A stretch of DNA of 64,000 nt from assembly GCA_033065855.1 (NCBI GenBank), contig JAVXUO010000422.1, forward strand, positions 248,001 through 312,000, given 5' to 3'. Made by a program: the position numbers and the translations under genes. The notes beneath the pieces were generated by a model, which worked only from the letters and a program-made list of their open reading frames with translations, searched no databases and was not told where the DNA came from. Shown here piece by piece: positions 1-10,263 of this stretch; position 1 is the stretch's first letter; the number at the start of each line of letters is the position of its first letter. This stretch comes from Escallonia rubra. Lineage: Eukaryota; Streptophyta; Magnoliopsida; Escalloniales; Escalloniaceae.

Positions 1-475
1 AGATTGGTTGATTTGGGTTAATTGTTTGAAACATGTTTGAATTTATAAGAAATAAAAATAAATAAAAAAATAGCATTTTTTAACTTTTAGCACGGAATTT
101 CGCCACTAAAAGTCTTTCTCCACATCAATAAACGTTTTTAGAGATAGATTTTTAGCATCTAAAGACTTTTGCAACGAACTTTTAGATACGAAAATTTTGG
201 CGATAATTTTTTAAAAAAATTTCAGAAAATTTAGAAATTAGACAAAATATAGAAAATATCTTCAGCGACAAAAAAAATCGGCTAAAAATAATTAATTCCA
301 TAGGTAAAAATTAAATTTTTACAGACGGACCACCAAATTTTGTCACTAATCTTTTAGCGATAAGGTTTTTACCTACAGACTTTTTACGACGGACAATCCG
401 TAACTAAAAGTCTTTACCAATGGAATATTCACTATTAGCAACCGAAAATTCTGTCGCTAAAAGTGAATTTTCTTG
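1..475. mobile_element. Right end of a CACTA-like non-autonomous element (unit A copy)
   Basis: This stretch matches the right part of the element at 16446-18417 and ends the same way, with a terminus that reads CACCACAAGAAAATTCACTT on the other strand. It is filled with variants of subterminal motifs such as TCGCTAAAAGT in both orientations, as is usual for CACTA elements. The left end lies before the window. No coding potential is visible. Confidence 0.6.
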
Positions 476-862
476 TGGTGAAGAACATAAAGGGATTAGT
501 TCAAATTCGTTATCCCACTAGCCTATCTATTTGTAGCCTTAAGCTAAAGAAGTTACCTGGAAATCTCCTTCCTTTTCTACGTGATACAATCTCCAAAATC
601 AAGACTTCGAAAATTTGGAGAGGCCAGAAACGCTGCATGGCGGAACTTTTATGTTGAGGCAACATTACACGTTTGCGTGTAGGCAAAGGTTGTTATATAA
701 AACTGCTCTAATCATGTCCAAGTCCTCTTTGATTAATGAACTTTTTCACTGTTTTGGTAGACTTCAAATGACATGTTTACGATCCGTTTCAGCACTCGAA
801 AATCAGCCAAAAGATATGAAGATTAAAAACTTTTACGCGGTTCCGATCTATACATGATTCCA

Positions 863-1114
863 GTACACGACGTATTGTAGAGTTGCCTATTACATTGACA
901 AGATTTAATTAATGTACATTAGCAATAGTATTTCCATATCGAAAGGTTGTCGTACTGTGGTACCTTACCAACTTTTGCATAAGCTAGCTAGGGAAATTTG
1001 TTATGTACCGGCTGGTACATGACGTATTGTAGAGTTGCATATTACATTGACAAGACTTAATTAATGTACATTAGCAATAGTATTTCCATATCGAAAGGTT
1101 GTCGTACTGTGGTT
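863..1114. repeat. Local tandem duplication, period about 151 bp
   Basis: The segment beginning with a CGACGTATTGTAGAGTTGC-like sequence and ending in AAGGTTGTCGTACTGTGG occurs twice, starting near 863 and near 1014. Unit B carries this segment only once, near 18541-18639. The duplication therefore arose in unit A after the large duplication, or was lost from unit B. Confidence 0.75.
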
Positions 1115-1970
1115 TGTTACTCAACCTTAAGTGACGAATTTCTTGCTATTATATTAGTGTACGTAATGCCTTATTTAATGTAGTGCCTTATTTAATGTCG
1201 TATTACAAGCCTTTCACCATTTAAAAAAGACACTCAACATGATTGCAGTCACAGTTACAGTTAATATCGTCCAATGTAATATGGAATAATATATTTAGCG
1301 TCACACACACATGCATGCGCGTGCGTAAATAGACACAGTCAATCAAATATATCTGATCTATGCGTGCATTGCATCCATGAAAGAGAGCTTACTAGCTAAC
1401 TATGTAAGTGGGTACGCTGGAGTCGTCATACAACAAATAGTACAAGTTTTGGATCAAAAAATAAATAAATAAACAAATATTACAAGTTTTGATAACACCA
1501 TTCATCACTTAAAACTGAAAATTTTCAGTGATTTCAAATTAAGTGCGTTTGGTCACGCGTTTTTTTTACCACTTAAAATAATAAGTGATATGTTAATTTA
1601 AGACCAATATTTTAAGACTAGCAAATATAGTACTAAGAGACAGCTCACATATATAATACGGAGTACTGGACAATGAAGTTAGTATTATGACATTTTTATA
1701 ATATCAAGTTTAATCTTTAAAATTTATTTAATTATATTTTTAATGAATTTTAGATTGTAAAAATCAAATATGCCCTTATAGTTAGTTATTTAAATTTAAA
1801 GTTCTTTTGTGTCACTTTTTTTTAAAATCTTGTTTAAATGGTAACTGTCATAAGTTTTTATTAGTAGTTATGTCGAGTGTCAACATTCTAGATAGGTAAT
1901 TACGTATTACCAAAAAGGGTGTTACACCAAAAAGACCGTTCTCTTTGTATATAGTAGTATAGATAGATAG

Positions 1971-1974
<4 letters not shown>

Positions 1975-2018
<44 letters not shown>
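1975..2018. repeat. (TA)n microsatellite, left flank of inserted element
   Basis: An alternating TA tract directly abuts the TIR element at 2019. The tract resumes at 7876 on the other side. Unit B has one uninterrupted tract at 19414-19447, which is the empty site. Confidence 0.9.
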
Positions 2019-2020
<2 letters not shown>

Positions 2021-2620
2021 GGAAAGCGAATATGTTGCTAGCCTTAGGCAAGTTGCCTAAGGCTAGCCGCTAAAACGACGTAGTTTTACACAGCTTCTTT
2101 AACTCTTCTTTTTTCTGTTTTTCTCTTTCCCCGTCACTCTCTCTCTCTCTCTTATATTCAGATCTGCCCACGATCATCCCATCATCAGCCATTGTTGACA
2201 GCCAACTCCACACCGATGACGCACACTACAAGAAAAAGTGTCATCAGTGACAACTTTTTTAATGACAATATAAAAGTTGTCACTGTTGATCACCAACTGT
2301 GACAAGTATAAAAGTCGTCATAATTGGTCTACTATAGTGTACTATCTAGTGACAAGAATAAAGTTGTCACTCAATTTCGTCATTAATTGCTCGACGAAAT
2401 AATTTTGATGAAGCTATAATGACAACTTTAAAAATGTTATCACTGTTTTAACTATGAATAGTGACAAAACTAAAATGTTGTCACTTTTGAAAAAGGAAAA
2501 TGAATTTTGACAAAGTTCTTATTGTCACAAAAATTTTAGGCGGGCTGCAAAAATAATATTTCCCGGTTCCCTTTTCATTCTAAAATTTTAAGATCTCTAA
2601 ACACTCCTAAATACACAGAG

Positions 2621-2771
2621 ATGTCAGGAGAGGCCATACGATCCCCAATTCCTCTCTCTCTCTCTCTCTGTCTTAGACGTTCTGCTCCATCGACAACCGA
2701 TCACCCACGCTCTCTCTGTCTTCGGATTTGCCGTTCGGATTCGGCTGCTCAGATTCTGCGTGTTTTCTCAG
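2621..2771 (+). other. Exon-like fragment inside the CACTA element
   Basis: An open stretch starts ATGTCAGGAGAGGCC, contains a (CT)n run and closes with CTCAG followed by GTTCGT, which looks like a 5' exon with a splice donor. A second short exon-like block lies at about 5279-5323 (after ATTCAG, before GTAAGC; it reads VIAKAVRNTLKKQ). The long AT-rich stretches between them look like introns. This suggests capture of host gene sequence. I cannot identify the source gene. Confidence 0.3.
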
Positions 2772-4297
2772 GTTCGTAAAGCACACCCACAAACAAACTA
2801 ACTCCCTACCTTTCTATATCTCTCTTCTTTATAATGGAATTAGCGCAATTAAAGGTTTCGAAGGGTATGGTATTGGACCATTGGTGAACATCTAAAGCCA
2901 CCATAGCAGATACATCCAAAGTGGCTCCTGAATTGCATCTATGGTGTGCTTGTCGACCGCTTAAACACTCTGTATTCTGTATTATGATACTCAAATGGGC
3001 AAGGCTCCTGGAATAAAACCCGTTTTCGTTTCAGCTATTTAATCTCTAAGACATATAGTTTGTGGTGTAGATCCTTTTGTTCACCTTGTAGAAGTTATTC
3101 TCAAAGTATAGCACAACCTTGGATGTTTTGCAGTATTATGCAGTACATTTAGATTATAAACTAATCGGTTTTTTGTTTATTTCTGGGCTTGATGACTAAT
3201 GTCTTAACGAGGTTCTTTCAGATATAGGCACCTGATTTAACTCCATCTTGGAGTAATAGGAAAATTAAGTTTCCTGTGTTTTGCCAAGTTTTTAGTTTAT
3301 TCAGCTCTTGTATTGTTGTACATTAGTTCACTTGCCGTGATGGAAAAATGAGGTACTTCTATTAAAGGGGTTAATGTAGTTCATGCTTGATAGTACTATC
3401 TTGTGTATTAAGGATAACATTTCACCTGCCGTAGGGAATCTTTTGTCTTTTGGGTATTTAGCAGGTAGGAATGTAGGCTGAAGGTCGAGTTGTGGTTGTT
3501 TTTTTCTTTTTTTTTTGGTTGGATTTGATCTTAGAGAATTGAGGTTTTTATTGGTGATTATTTAGTTTGATTATAATTATATCAGAATTCGGGATCCCTT
3601 TAACTGTTGGCTTGAAGCTGATTAATGGCTTGGCTAACTAAAGAACATGTTTATTTTCCTCCAATAGAACCAACTAATATGCATGTTACTGTGCCACCAG
3701 AAAAAAGACAAAGGTATATAATCAATCAGTGGGCTTCGCGTGTCTATCAATTTTGTGTGCAAGGACAGTCATTGTGTAATGATCAATAAATATGGTCCTC
3801 TTGCATACCTTTTTTCTTTTTTTCCAGATATTTATTGCCTTCGCACACAGTCTTATAAGTAGAGAAATGCACTCATTCTACTTGAATTCGTTCTAGATAT
3901 TGTTGTTACATGACTGCGAACTTCTGAAGTTTGTCCATTTAACTTCTATGTTTCGTTCAGGCATTGTTCTGCTTGCGCATAGACCTGCCTACTTTGAGAG
4001 TTCAAACTCAGTGTTAGTTTGGTAGTTTTTAGGTTTTCTACTGGAATGTCTGTCTTGTGTATAGAATGAGAAGCCTTTAAGACTGGTCGTATATTTCATC
4101 ATCACCAAAATTGGCTTGAAGTGTCTCAACCGCCTCAATCGTTAAGGAGCATAGCACGGGAATGGGAGTGAATAAAGCATTTAATTCACTCTATTATGTA
4201 CAGATTTTTCTATTATTTGATGCACCACAGTTCATCTAAATAATTCCAATTCTACTGCTTGAAAAAACCAACAGGTGAATCTCATTATATGAATTAT

Positions 4298-4301
<4 letters not shown>

Positions 4302-4341
<40 letters not shown>
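4302..4341. repeat. (AG)n microsatellite
   Basis: About 20 uninterrupted AG units lie in the interior of the CACTA element. Confidence 0.95.
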
Positions 4342-4344
<3 letters not shown>

Positions 4345-7300
4345 GAATATACTGGAGTGATTGGGACTCCAAGCATGGCAACTAATGGTTTGAGACACTG
4401 ATTCACATAGTTACCAATGGCGAAGATTCGCCCCATTTACATTTTGTACTTATACGTGTAATATTCTGGAAATAAGTTATGCTAAAATGCTGGGCCTGTA
4501 ATGTATTTTCTCGGAGACGATTGTCAGAGGGTTCTGTTCTGTTCCAGTATTCAAGCCTGAATTGACTGCAATTCTTGTCTCATTTATATCTACAGATTGG
4601 CATACTAGTTTTCACTTCGTCTTGTTCAGTGTGATGAGAAGGTTTTGTAATCTGTGAACTATGTAGCTCTTGCATGCCCATATGATTCGTTATGAAACCA
4701 CTGAGCTTTTGCTCTTTAATTTGAGTAGCTTTAACTGCACATAGCTACCAATGGCGAAGATTCGCCACTTCCCTGCACCCTATAATGACTGTTCCAATGG
4801 TCCTGCGACTTGCCTATGGGCCCAACACACCTCTCAAACCAATCCAAAGACCAGGCAAATATAGCTTTATTCACTACATGCAAGCCGAATCTTGTGTATT
4901 TAGGCCTAATGGATATAAAGGAATTACATGCTGTGCAGGGAGGGGGAAGAGGTTTGAAGTACTGAGGTGGGTCAGGCTTAGTCTTAGGCTTATCTAATTA
5001 TGCGTTCGCTTTGACATCTTAGCTCGGCTTAGGCTTTAGATGTTTGTCCACGGAGGGGGAGTCAGCACCTAAGATTGAAGGACCTTCAACAAAAACTTAC
5101 TTGTACCAGCATTATTGAACTAATTTTGGGATTGGGCATCTCACTTTTCTCTCCGGTTAGCAGATAGGTAGTTACCTCTTATAAATCCATTTCGGAATTC
5201 ATTTTTGATGCTATGCTTTTCTAATTTTCATTTTTGATATTGTTTGTGCTTACATGTTGGGTAATGTTGGTATTCAGGGTCGTAATTGCTAAAGCGGTGA
5301 GGAACACACTGAAGAAGCAAAGGTAAGCCGAATAATTATTGAACCTGATACAACTTGTTTACTCGATTAAAATCCCTGTGTTCATGATCACAAGAGTTTT
5401 CTCTTAATGTATATCAATAAATGCTTTACCACTTATGATAAGGAGTTGGCTGAGTGTGTGATTTGGTTATGGAATTGGCTTGAAGTGACAGACGATGCAT
5501 GTTTCGAGACAACAAGCCAAGCACATAGACGTACTTTCTGCTTTGAGGAAATTCTACCCAAAACAATACTGATGCTCTCATTTTCTTCTCTTCAACTCAA
5601 GCCATCGTTGTACTGTAAGTCCATCTCTCTTTATCTCCACAAATTGATTAAGAAAACCCACCCACTTCAAGATTCGTGGCCCTGCCTTCTTGTTTGGGGT
5701 TCCTGCTTGTACCTGCTTCCCCATTTGTTCATACACCCTATTTGCCCCCGAGTAGGATACAAACATTAATACATGTGGTCCACAGATTTCGTAATCGTTA
5801 CTATCTTTGGCTATTACAGTGGGTTTCAAATATGCTTTCTAGTAGATCTATAATTCAATCTGGTTTTTGAATGCACAATTGTCTGCATTCATGGTAGAAG
5901 AACATCAAAATACTCACTTATTGTTTAAGAGGTTTCATGTTGTATGGTGGATTTGCTATGTTTTAGGCAGTAGTTGCTACACGGGCTTCTCTCTAGTATG
6001 GCTATAGTTGTCTTATTTTTTAGTGTGATGATCAGGTTTTTTTTTTGTGCAGTGAAAAACTTTACTGAAGACGAAGATGCAGCAACATCCTTGTCCTAGA
6101 GTTATTGTACTCGGTGATTCTGTAAATGGAACCCTTTTAGTTTATATTACCATTAAGAAGACTCTTGTAATGGATGGTATCTTTATAATCGATGGTTTTG
6201 AATTAAATTCTCTTACATTAAAAGTTTATTCTCGTTATTTTTCTAGAAGAGTAATATGTACAGAGAATAAGATTTCATCACATGTGGCAACTTACAATTG
6301 TCACCATTACCGTGTAGAGAAAAGATTGTGATTGTCACTACATGAGTATATGTTCGTCACTAATGTGTATAGTGACAACATAAAAAAATTAAAACAGTGA
6401 CAACTAGAAGTTGTCAATGAATGTTCCAATAGTGACAATACAAATAATTGACATAAATGGCAATTTTGACAACATAAACTTTGACACAAATGAAAATTGT
6501 GACATCATTGTCGTCGTCATGAGAGAGAAACAGTGACAATATATCTTGTCACCGGATATCAACCCAAGTCAATTGGGAGGGTTATTTAGTGACAACATGC
6601 AGTTCTAGTGACAACTTTTTAGAACATTAAGTGACAAAAAAGTTGTCACTATATGTGATAAAAAAGTGACAACTTTAATGTTGTCACACGGCTTTAAGTT
6701 TTTGTGACAACTTGTTTGATGTCGTCACTTATAGTCTTTAGTGACGGGCCTATAGTGACAACTACTGTGACAACAAATTTTCGTCACTATACCAATCAGT
6801 GACAACTTTGCATTTTTTTGTGACAACTTTCGTTGTCACTAATTACCAATTTTCTTGTAGTGGCACCACCCTCACCATCACAAACAACCTTCAATTTGCA
6901 GAGACCCACGCCTCTGCTGATCCTATAGATTGTGCCACTTCCATCTGCGGCCTCCGTCCCCATCACCGACTGTCCTCCGTCTCTTAACGGCCTCCATCGC
7001 CGGCGACCCACCACCCCTACCATGACAAACAACTGCCACCATACGGAAACCCACCACTGTTGGCCCTCTCTCTTCCGACATCACAGAAGCAGCCACACCT
7101 TGCCCAATCGCCAACTTCCGATGTCGACAACACAGACCGACCGCTACAGTAGACCACCCAATTGAGAAATTCGCTGACGATTAAATCGAAGTATATCCAA
7201 TTGAAAATTTTAAATTCAAAATTAATGAATCCTTTTTTAAAATTCTAAAATTTAGAAGAGGACCTGTGTTTGGCTTGTCCGATGAATGGTGGTTGGTTTC

Positions 7301-7872
7301 TGTGCGGCGGTGATGGAGCAGTGTGGTGGCTGACGGAGGTTGGTGGTGGTGGCGGCTAATGTGGGTGCGGAGTTGGGGTTATAGATAGGGTTGGGTTCGA
7401 AGGTGATTGTCGCCGGCGAAGGAGCAGCGATGGCGAGATGAGTGAGGGCAGGCAGCGACGACGGTTGTGTGAGATGGTGACTTACTGGTTGTTTATGGTG
7501 TGGGCGGTGGAGATTGAGTGTCGCCGGCGATGGGGCGGCAACGGGTTAGTGCCAGCGATTTGGGGCGGCGACATGTTGAAGACGAGATTTGGGGCGGCGA
7601 AAGACTCTCTTGTTCAGGGCTTGCATGTTGACAGCCATGACAGAAGACGGCCGGCGACAGAGGCGGCAGATTGAAGTGGCCGGTGTGGAGGCTGGCCGGC
7701 GACGGTGGTGGCCGGCAATGGGGCAATTGTTGGTGTGTGTGCATATCTGAGGAATGAGAGAAAGAGAGAAAAAACAAGGAAAAAAAAAGAATTATAAAAA
7801 ATGTGTAAAACTACGTAGTTTTAGTCTCTAGCCTTAGGCAACTTGCCTAAGGCTAGCAACATATTCGCTTTC

Positions 7873-7875
<3 letters not shown>

Positions 7876-7916
<41 letters not shown>

Positions 7917-7938
7917 CTATATATATATATATATATAT
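7876..7938. repeat. (TA)n microsatellite, right flank
   Basis: This TA tract continues the one interrupted by the TIR element. It separates that element from the MITE that starts at about 7939. Confidence 0.9.
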
Positions 7939-8155
7939 AGCTAATCCGTTGATAGCTCTAGCAACTTAATTCAAGTTGCCAGCGCGATCTGGCCGTCCAG
8001 ACGCGAGAATGGACGGTCAGATCGCGCCCCACAACAGCAATTTTTTTCACCGTCCGCAACATAATGTAGCGGACGGTAAATTATCGTCCGCTACATTATG
8101 TTGCGGACGGTCAAATTGCGCTAGTAACTTGCTAGCGCTATCAACGGATCAACTT
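7939..8155. mobile_element. MITE with TIRs, inserted at a TA-rich site
   Basis: The ends read roughly AATCCGTTGATAGCTCTAGC and the complement of GATCCGTTGATAGCGCTAGC. The interior holds a second hairpin built from CCGTCCGCAACATAATG and its complement. It is absent from unit B. A longer relative with similar ends is at 29362-29721. It has no coding capacity. Confidence 0.8.
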
Positions 8156-8967
8156 TCATATATACATGTGTGTGTGTGTAGATATATAGTTATAGATATA
8201 TAAGCTCGTTAATTAGGACTAAAACAATTGCAGTTATTGTAGCTCCTTTAATTGGCATATGTGACCTGGTATCATATATCCAGATTTTTCCTTTTGAGAA
8301 TGGGTGTATGGGCGTGGGGAAGGGAGGAGGGGGGGGGGGGGGGGGCATTGATAAGCCAAAATATAATTGTATTGCATTTTTAAAAATTAATAATTCAATC
8401 AATCTGCCGACTACTTGTTTGTGTTGTTTCGGCTAGAGACTTTGTCCGTGGTATTCTGTTGATGTAACTTGGTTTACTTAGTCCGGATGGACTTGTCATA
8501 TCCACTTTTATTATGTTATCTTATAACTAAGTTCTTATATGCAAACGTTTCCTTTTATCAAGGTATATATTTTTATATTCACAAAAAAACAAAAAATCAA
8601 TCTGTCGACGACTTGTCGGATATGACACTAGAGATAGTGATCCAAATACGACTAGATACGATACGTTAGAAACGAGAAAATATTGTATTCACTGACTATA
8701 AAATAAACGTTTGATTTGAATAACCTTTCTTGGTAGTCAACTTGATGCAGAGGTTGGGAAGTCAAGATAGCCAAGAGGGACAATGGTTGTTTGCACTTAT
8801 TAACCCGTATATGTCGTGCATAATAGTTGACCACATAAAAGCATGATGATTACCTAATTAGTTGCATGTTGCATATGCAAAAGTTTAGTTGACTGAGGCG
8901 ACCTATCATCTTGATTCTTGAAACTTGAATGTTCGGGTTGCGTGTTACAAGCAGTCATTCATAAGGA
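8156..8967. other. Non-coding duplicated sequence
   Basis: This matches unit B at about 19448-20169. It contains a run of 19 G at 8328-8346 and the left 8-bp target duplication CATAAGGA (8960-8967) of the following hAT element. No gene is seen. Confidence 0.7.
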
Positions 8968-9730
8968 CAGTCGCGTAGCTAGCCGGGGGCACCGGTAGGC
9001 CGGCCGGGGGCCCACCTGCTTCTCCATCAATCTTTTTTTATATATAGTATGCTTAATATCCAATAATAAAAATACTCACCCGAAACTTTTAAAAATAATT
9101 TAAAGAGTTATCTTTTTAATCACGTTACGTGTTAGAATACCTAAACTTTTTAAAAACAGTACAAAAAATAATTTTGTAGTCATTTTAAATGCTTAACTTA
9201 CACAAAAAAAATAGAAAGGTAAAATACCAAATATATATAGTCAACAGAAAAAAGGAAGAGATAAAGTTTTCTTGAATCACTGCGTGTGTTTCCATTTTTC
9301 GAAACGACTAAATATAGTCTCTCACTCTTTTCAAAGCGATAGGCCGCAGACGTGGCGACACTACGACGGATAAAACGAGAACCGAGTCGGTCCCCTCACG
9401 GGCCACGGCCTCAACGGCTGAACCGCTCAACTTTTGCCTGTCACTACTGCAACTGTGAAAATAGCATTTTTCGCTATGAGGATTGTCAAGACCCGATTCG
9501 GTAATTTAATTGGAGATGAGTTTATGGATGATTATTTGGTCACTTATATATGTCGGAAAAAAATTGTTTGATAGTATTTAACATGATATACTTATTAACC
9601 GCTTTCAGAATATGTGACTTTGTCCTAGTCAATCGTAAAATGTCACCGTTCATGATTTAATATTATGTAATTCATTTTTGTGACAATTTTTTTCTTCTAG
9701 TTTTGGTGCCCACCTTGAATAATACTCTTG
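8968..9730. mobile_element. Non-autonomous hAT element, right end deleted (unit A)
   Basis: The left end CAGTCGCGTAGCTAGCCGG follows CATAAGGA, as in the complete copy at 20170-20958. Compared with that copy, unit A has lost about 28 bp, between two CTTG tetranucleotides, that include the right terminal repeat and the second target duplication. It contains no transposase. Confidence 0.75.
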
Positions 9731-10263
9731 AAACTCCAAGCCAAGGCATTAGAATTCGGCTCCCTCGATCATAGACCCCAATAAACGGAAATGTGAGCGG
9801 ATGCCACCTTTGTTTTCAACTGAGTTGGGGGCAGATTAATGTCGGCCTATTTGTCTTCATTATATAGCAAACCAAGTTTTGGAATTTTTATGTTTTCGGA
9901 AAATAAAAAGTCTCAGCACTTTGCATGGAGCCATTATCAGTTCCATTTTGGAGAAGAATTTCATTGATACACACCCATGAACCTTGAATGCCAATGGAAG
10001 AAATTTTATCTTCCACGTCCACCCACGGAAATGTTTTGGAGACACTTGTTTCAAGAACAATACAACTTTGAAAATTTAGGTACAACAATATATTCTTTGC
10101 AACCAAAAAAAAATAAAAAATATACAACTTATCGAAATAATGAAAAAATAATGACAGCTTAAAGCATATTACAGACCAATCTATTATTCGATGAATAATC
10201 ATACGGACAGGACGCCATTAACTCGCTGTGGCCGTGATTGGCATACAACGAATGGCGGGTGCA
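9731..10263. other. 3' flank of patatin gene 1
   Basis: This matches 20967-21505. A minus-strand open stretch at about 9888-10060 encodes protein-like sequence (SVSKTFPWVDVEDKIS and onwards) that is kept in both units. I do not recognise it, and it may be a relic exon. Otherwise nothing is seen. Confidence 0.4.

Larger units (their letters stand above)
476..2018. other. Non-coding left part of duplicated unit A
   Basis: This matches 18425-19447 with indels. Unit A has about 260 bp (roughly 600-860) that unit B lacks, and it lacks an approximately 84-bp piece that unit B has near 18888-18971. It also holds the local tandem duplication at 863-1114. No open frame here has protein-like features. 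It ends in a TA tract. Confidence 0.7.
2224..6862. mobile_element. CACTA (En/Spm) transposon with GCA target duplication
   Basis: The left end is CACTACAAGAAAAAGTG and the right end is the complement of CACTACAAGAAAATTGG. A three-base duplication, GCA, flanks both ends (2221-2223 and 6863-6865), as expected for CACTA elements. Subterminal regions of about 300 bp on the left and 550 bp on the right are packed with AGTGACAACTTT-type motifs in both orientations. The 3.5-kb interior has no long reading frame for the CACTA transposase proteins, so the element looks non-autonomous. It is nested within the TIR element at 2019-7875. Confidence 0.93.
2019..7875. mobile_element. TIR DNA transposon inserted in a (TA)n tract, host of a nested CACTA
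   Basis: The two ends are inverted repeats of about 72 bp with few mismatches. Both begin GGGGAAAGCGAATATG and both contain a near-perfect palindrome (CTAGCCTTAGGCAA, one base, then its complement). Unit B lacks the whole segment, so the boundaries are supported by an empty site. The target duplication is hidden by the TA tract. Outside the nested CACTA, the body (2091-2220 and 6866-7800) is rich in CGGCGA and CCACC motifs and has no recognisable transposase. The superfamily is uncertain. A Mutator-like or micron-like origin is possible because rice micron elements also sit in (TA)n, but I cannot prove it. Confidence 0.85.

Noticed and set aside
5407-5769. 120-codon ORF inside the CACTA element as a transposase
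   Set aside because: It has no similarity that I can recognise to CACTA transposase domains and contains intron-like sequence.
6796-7777. Several overlapping ORFs on both strands in the outer TIR element
   Set aside because: GC-rich CGGCGA/CCACC repeats keep frames open by composition. No conserved motif was recognised.
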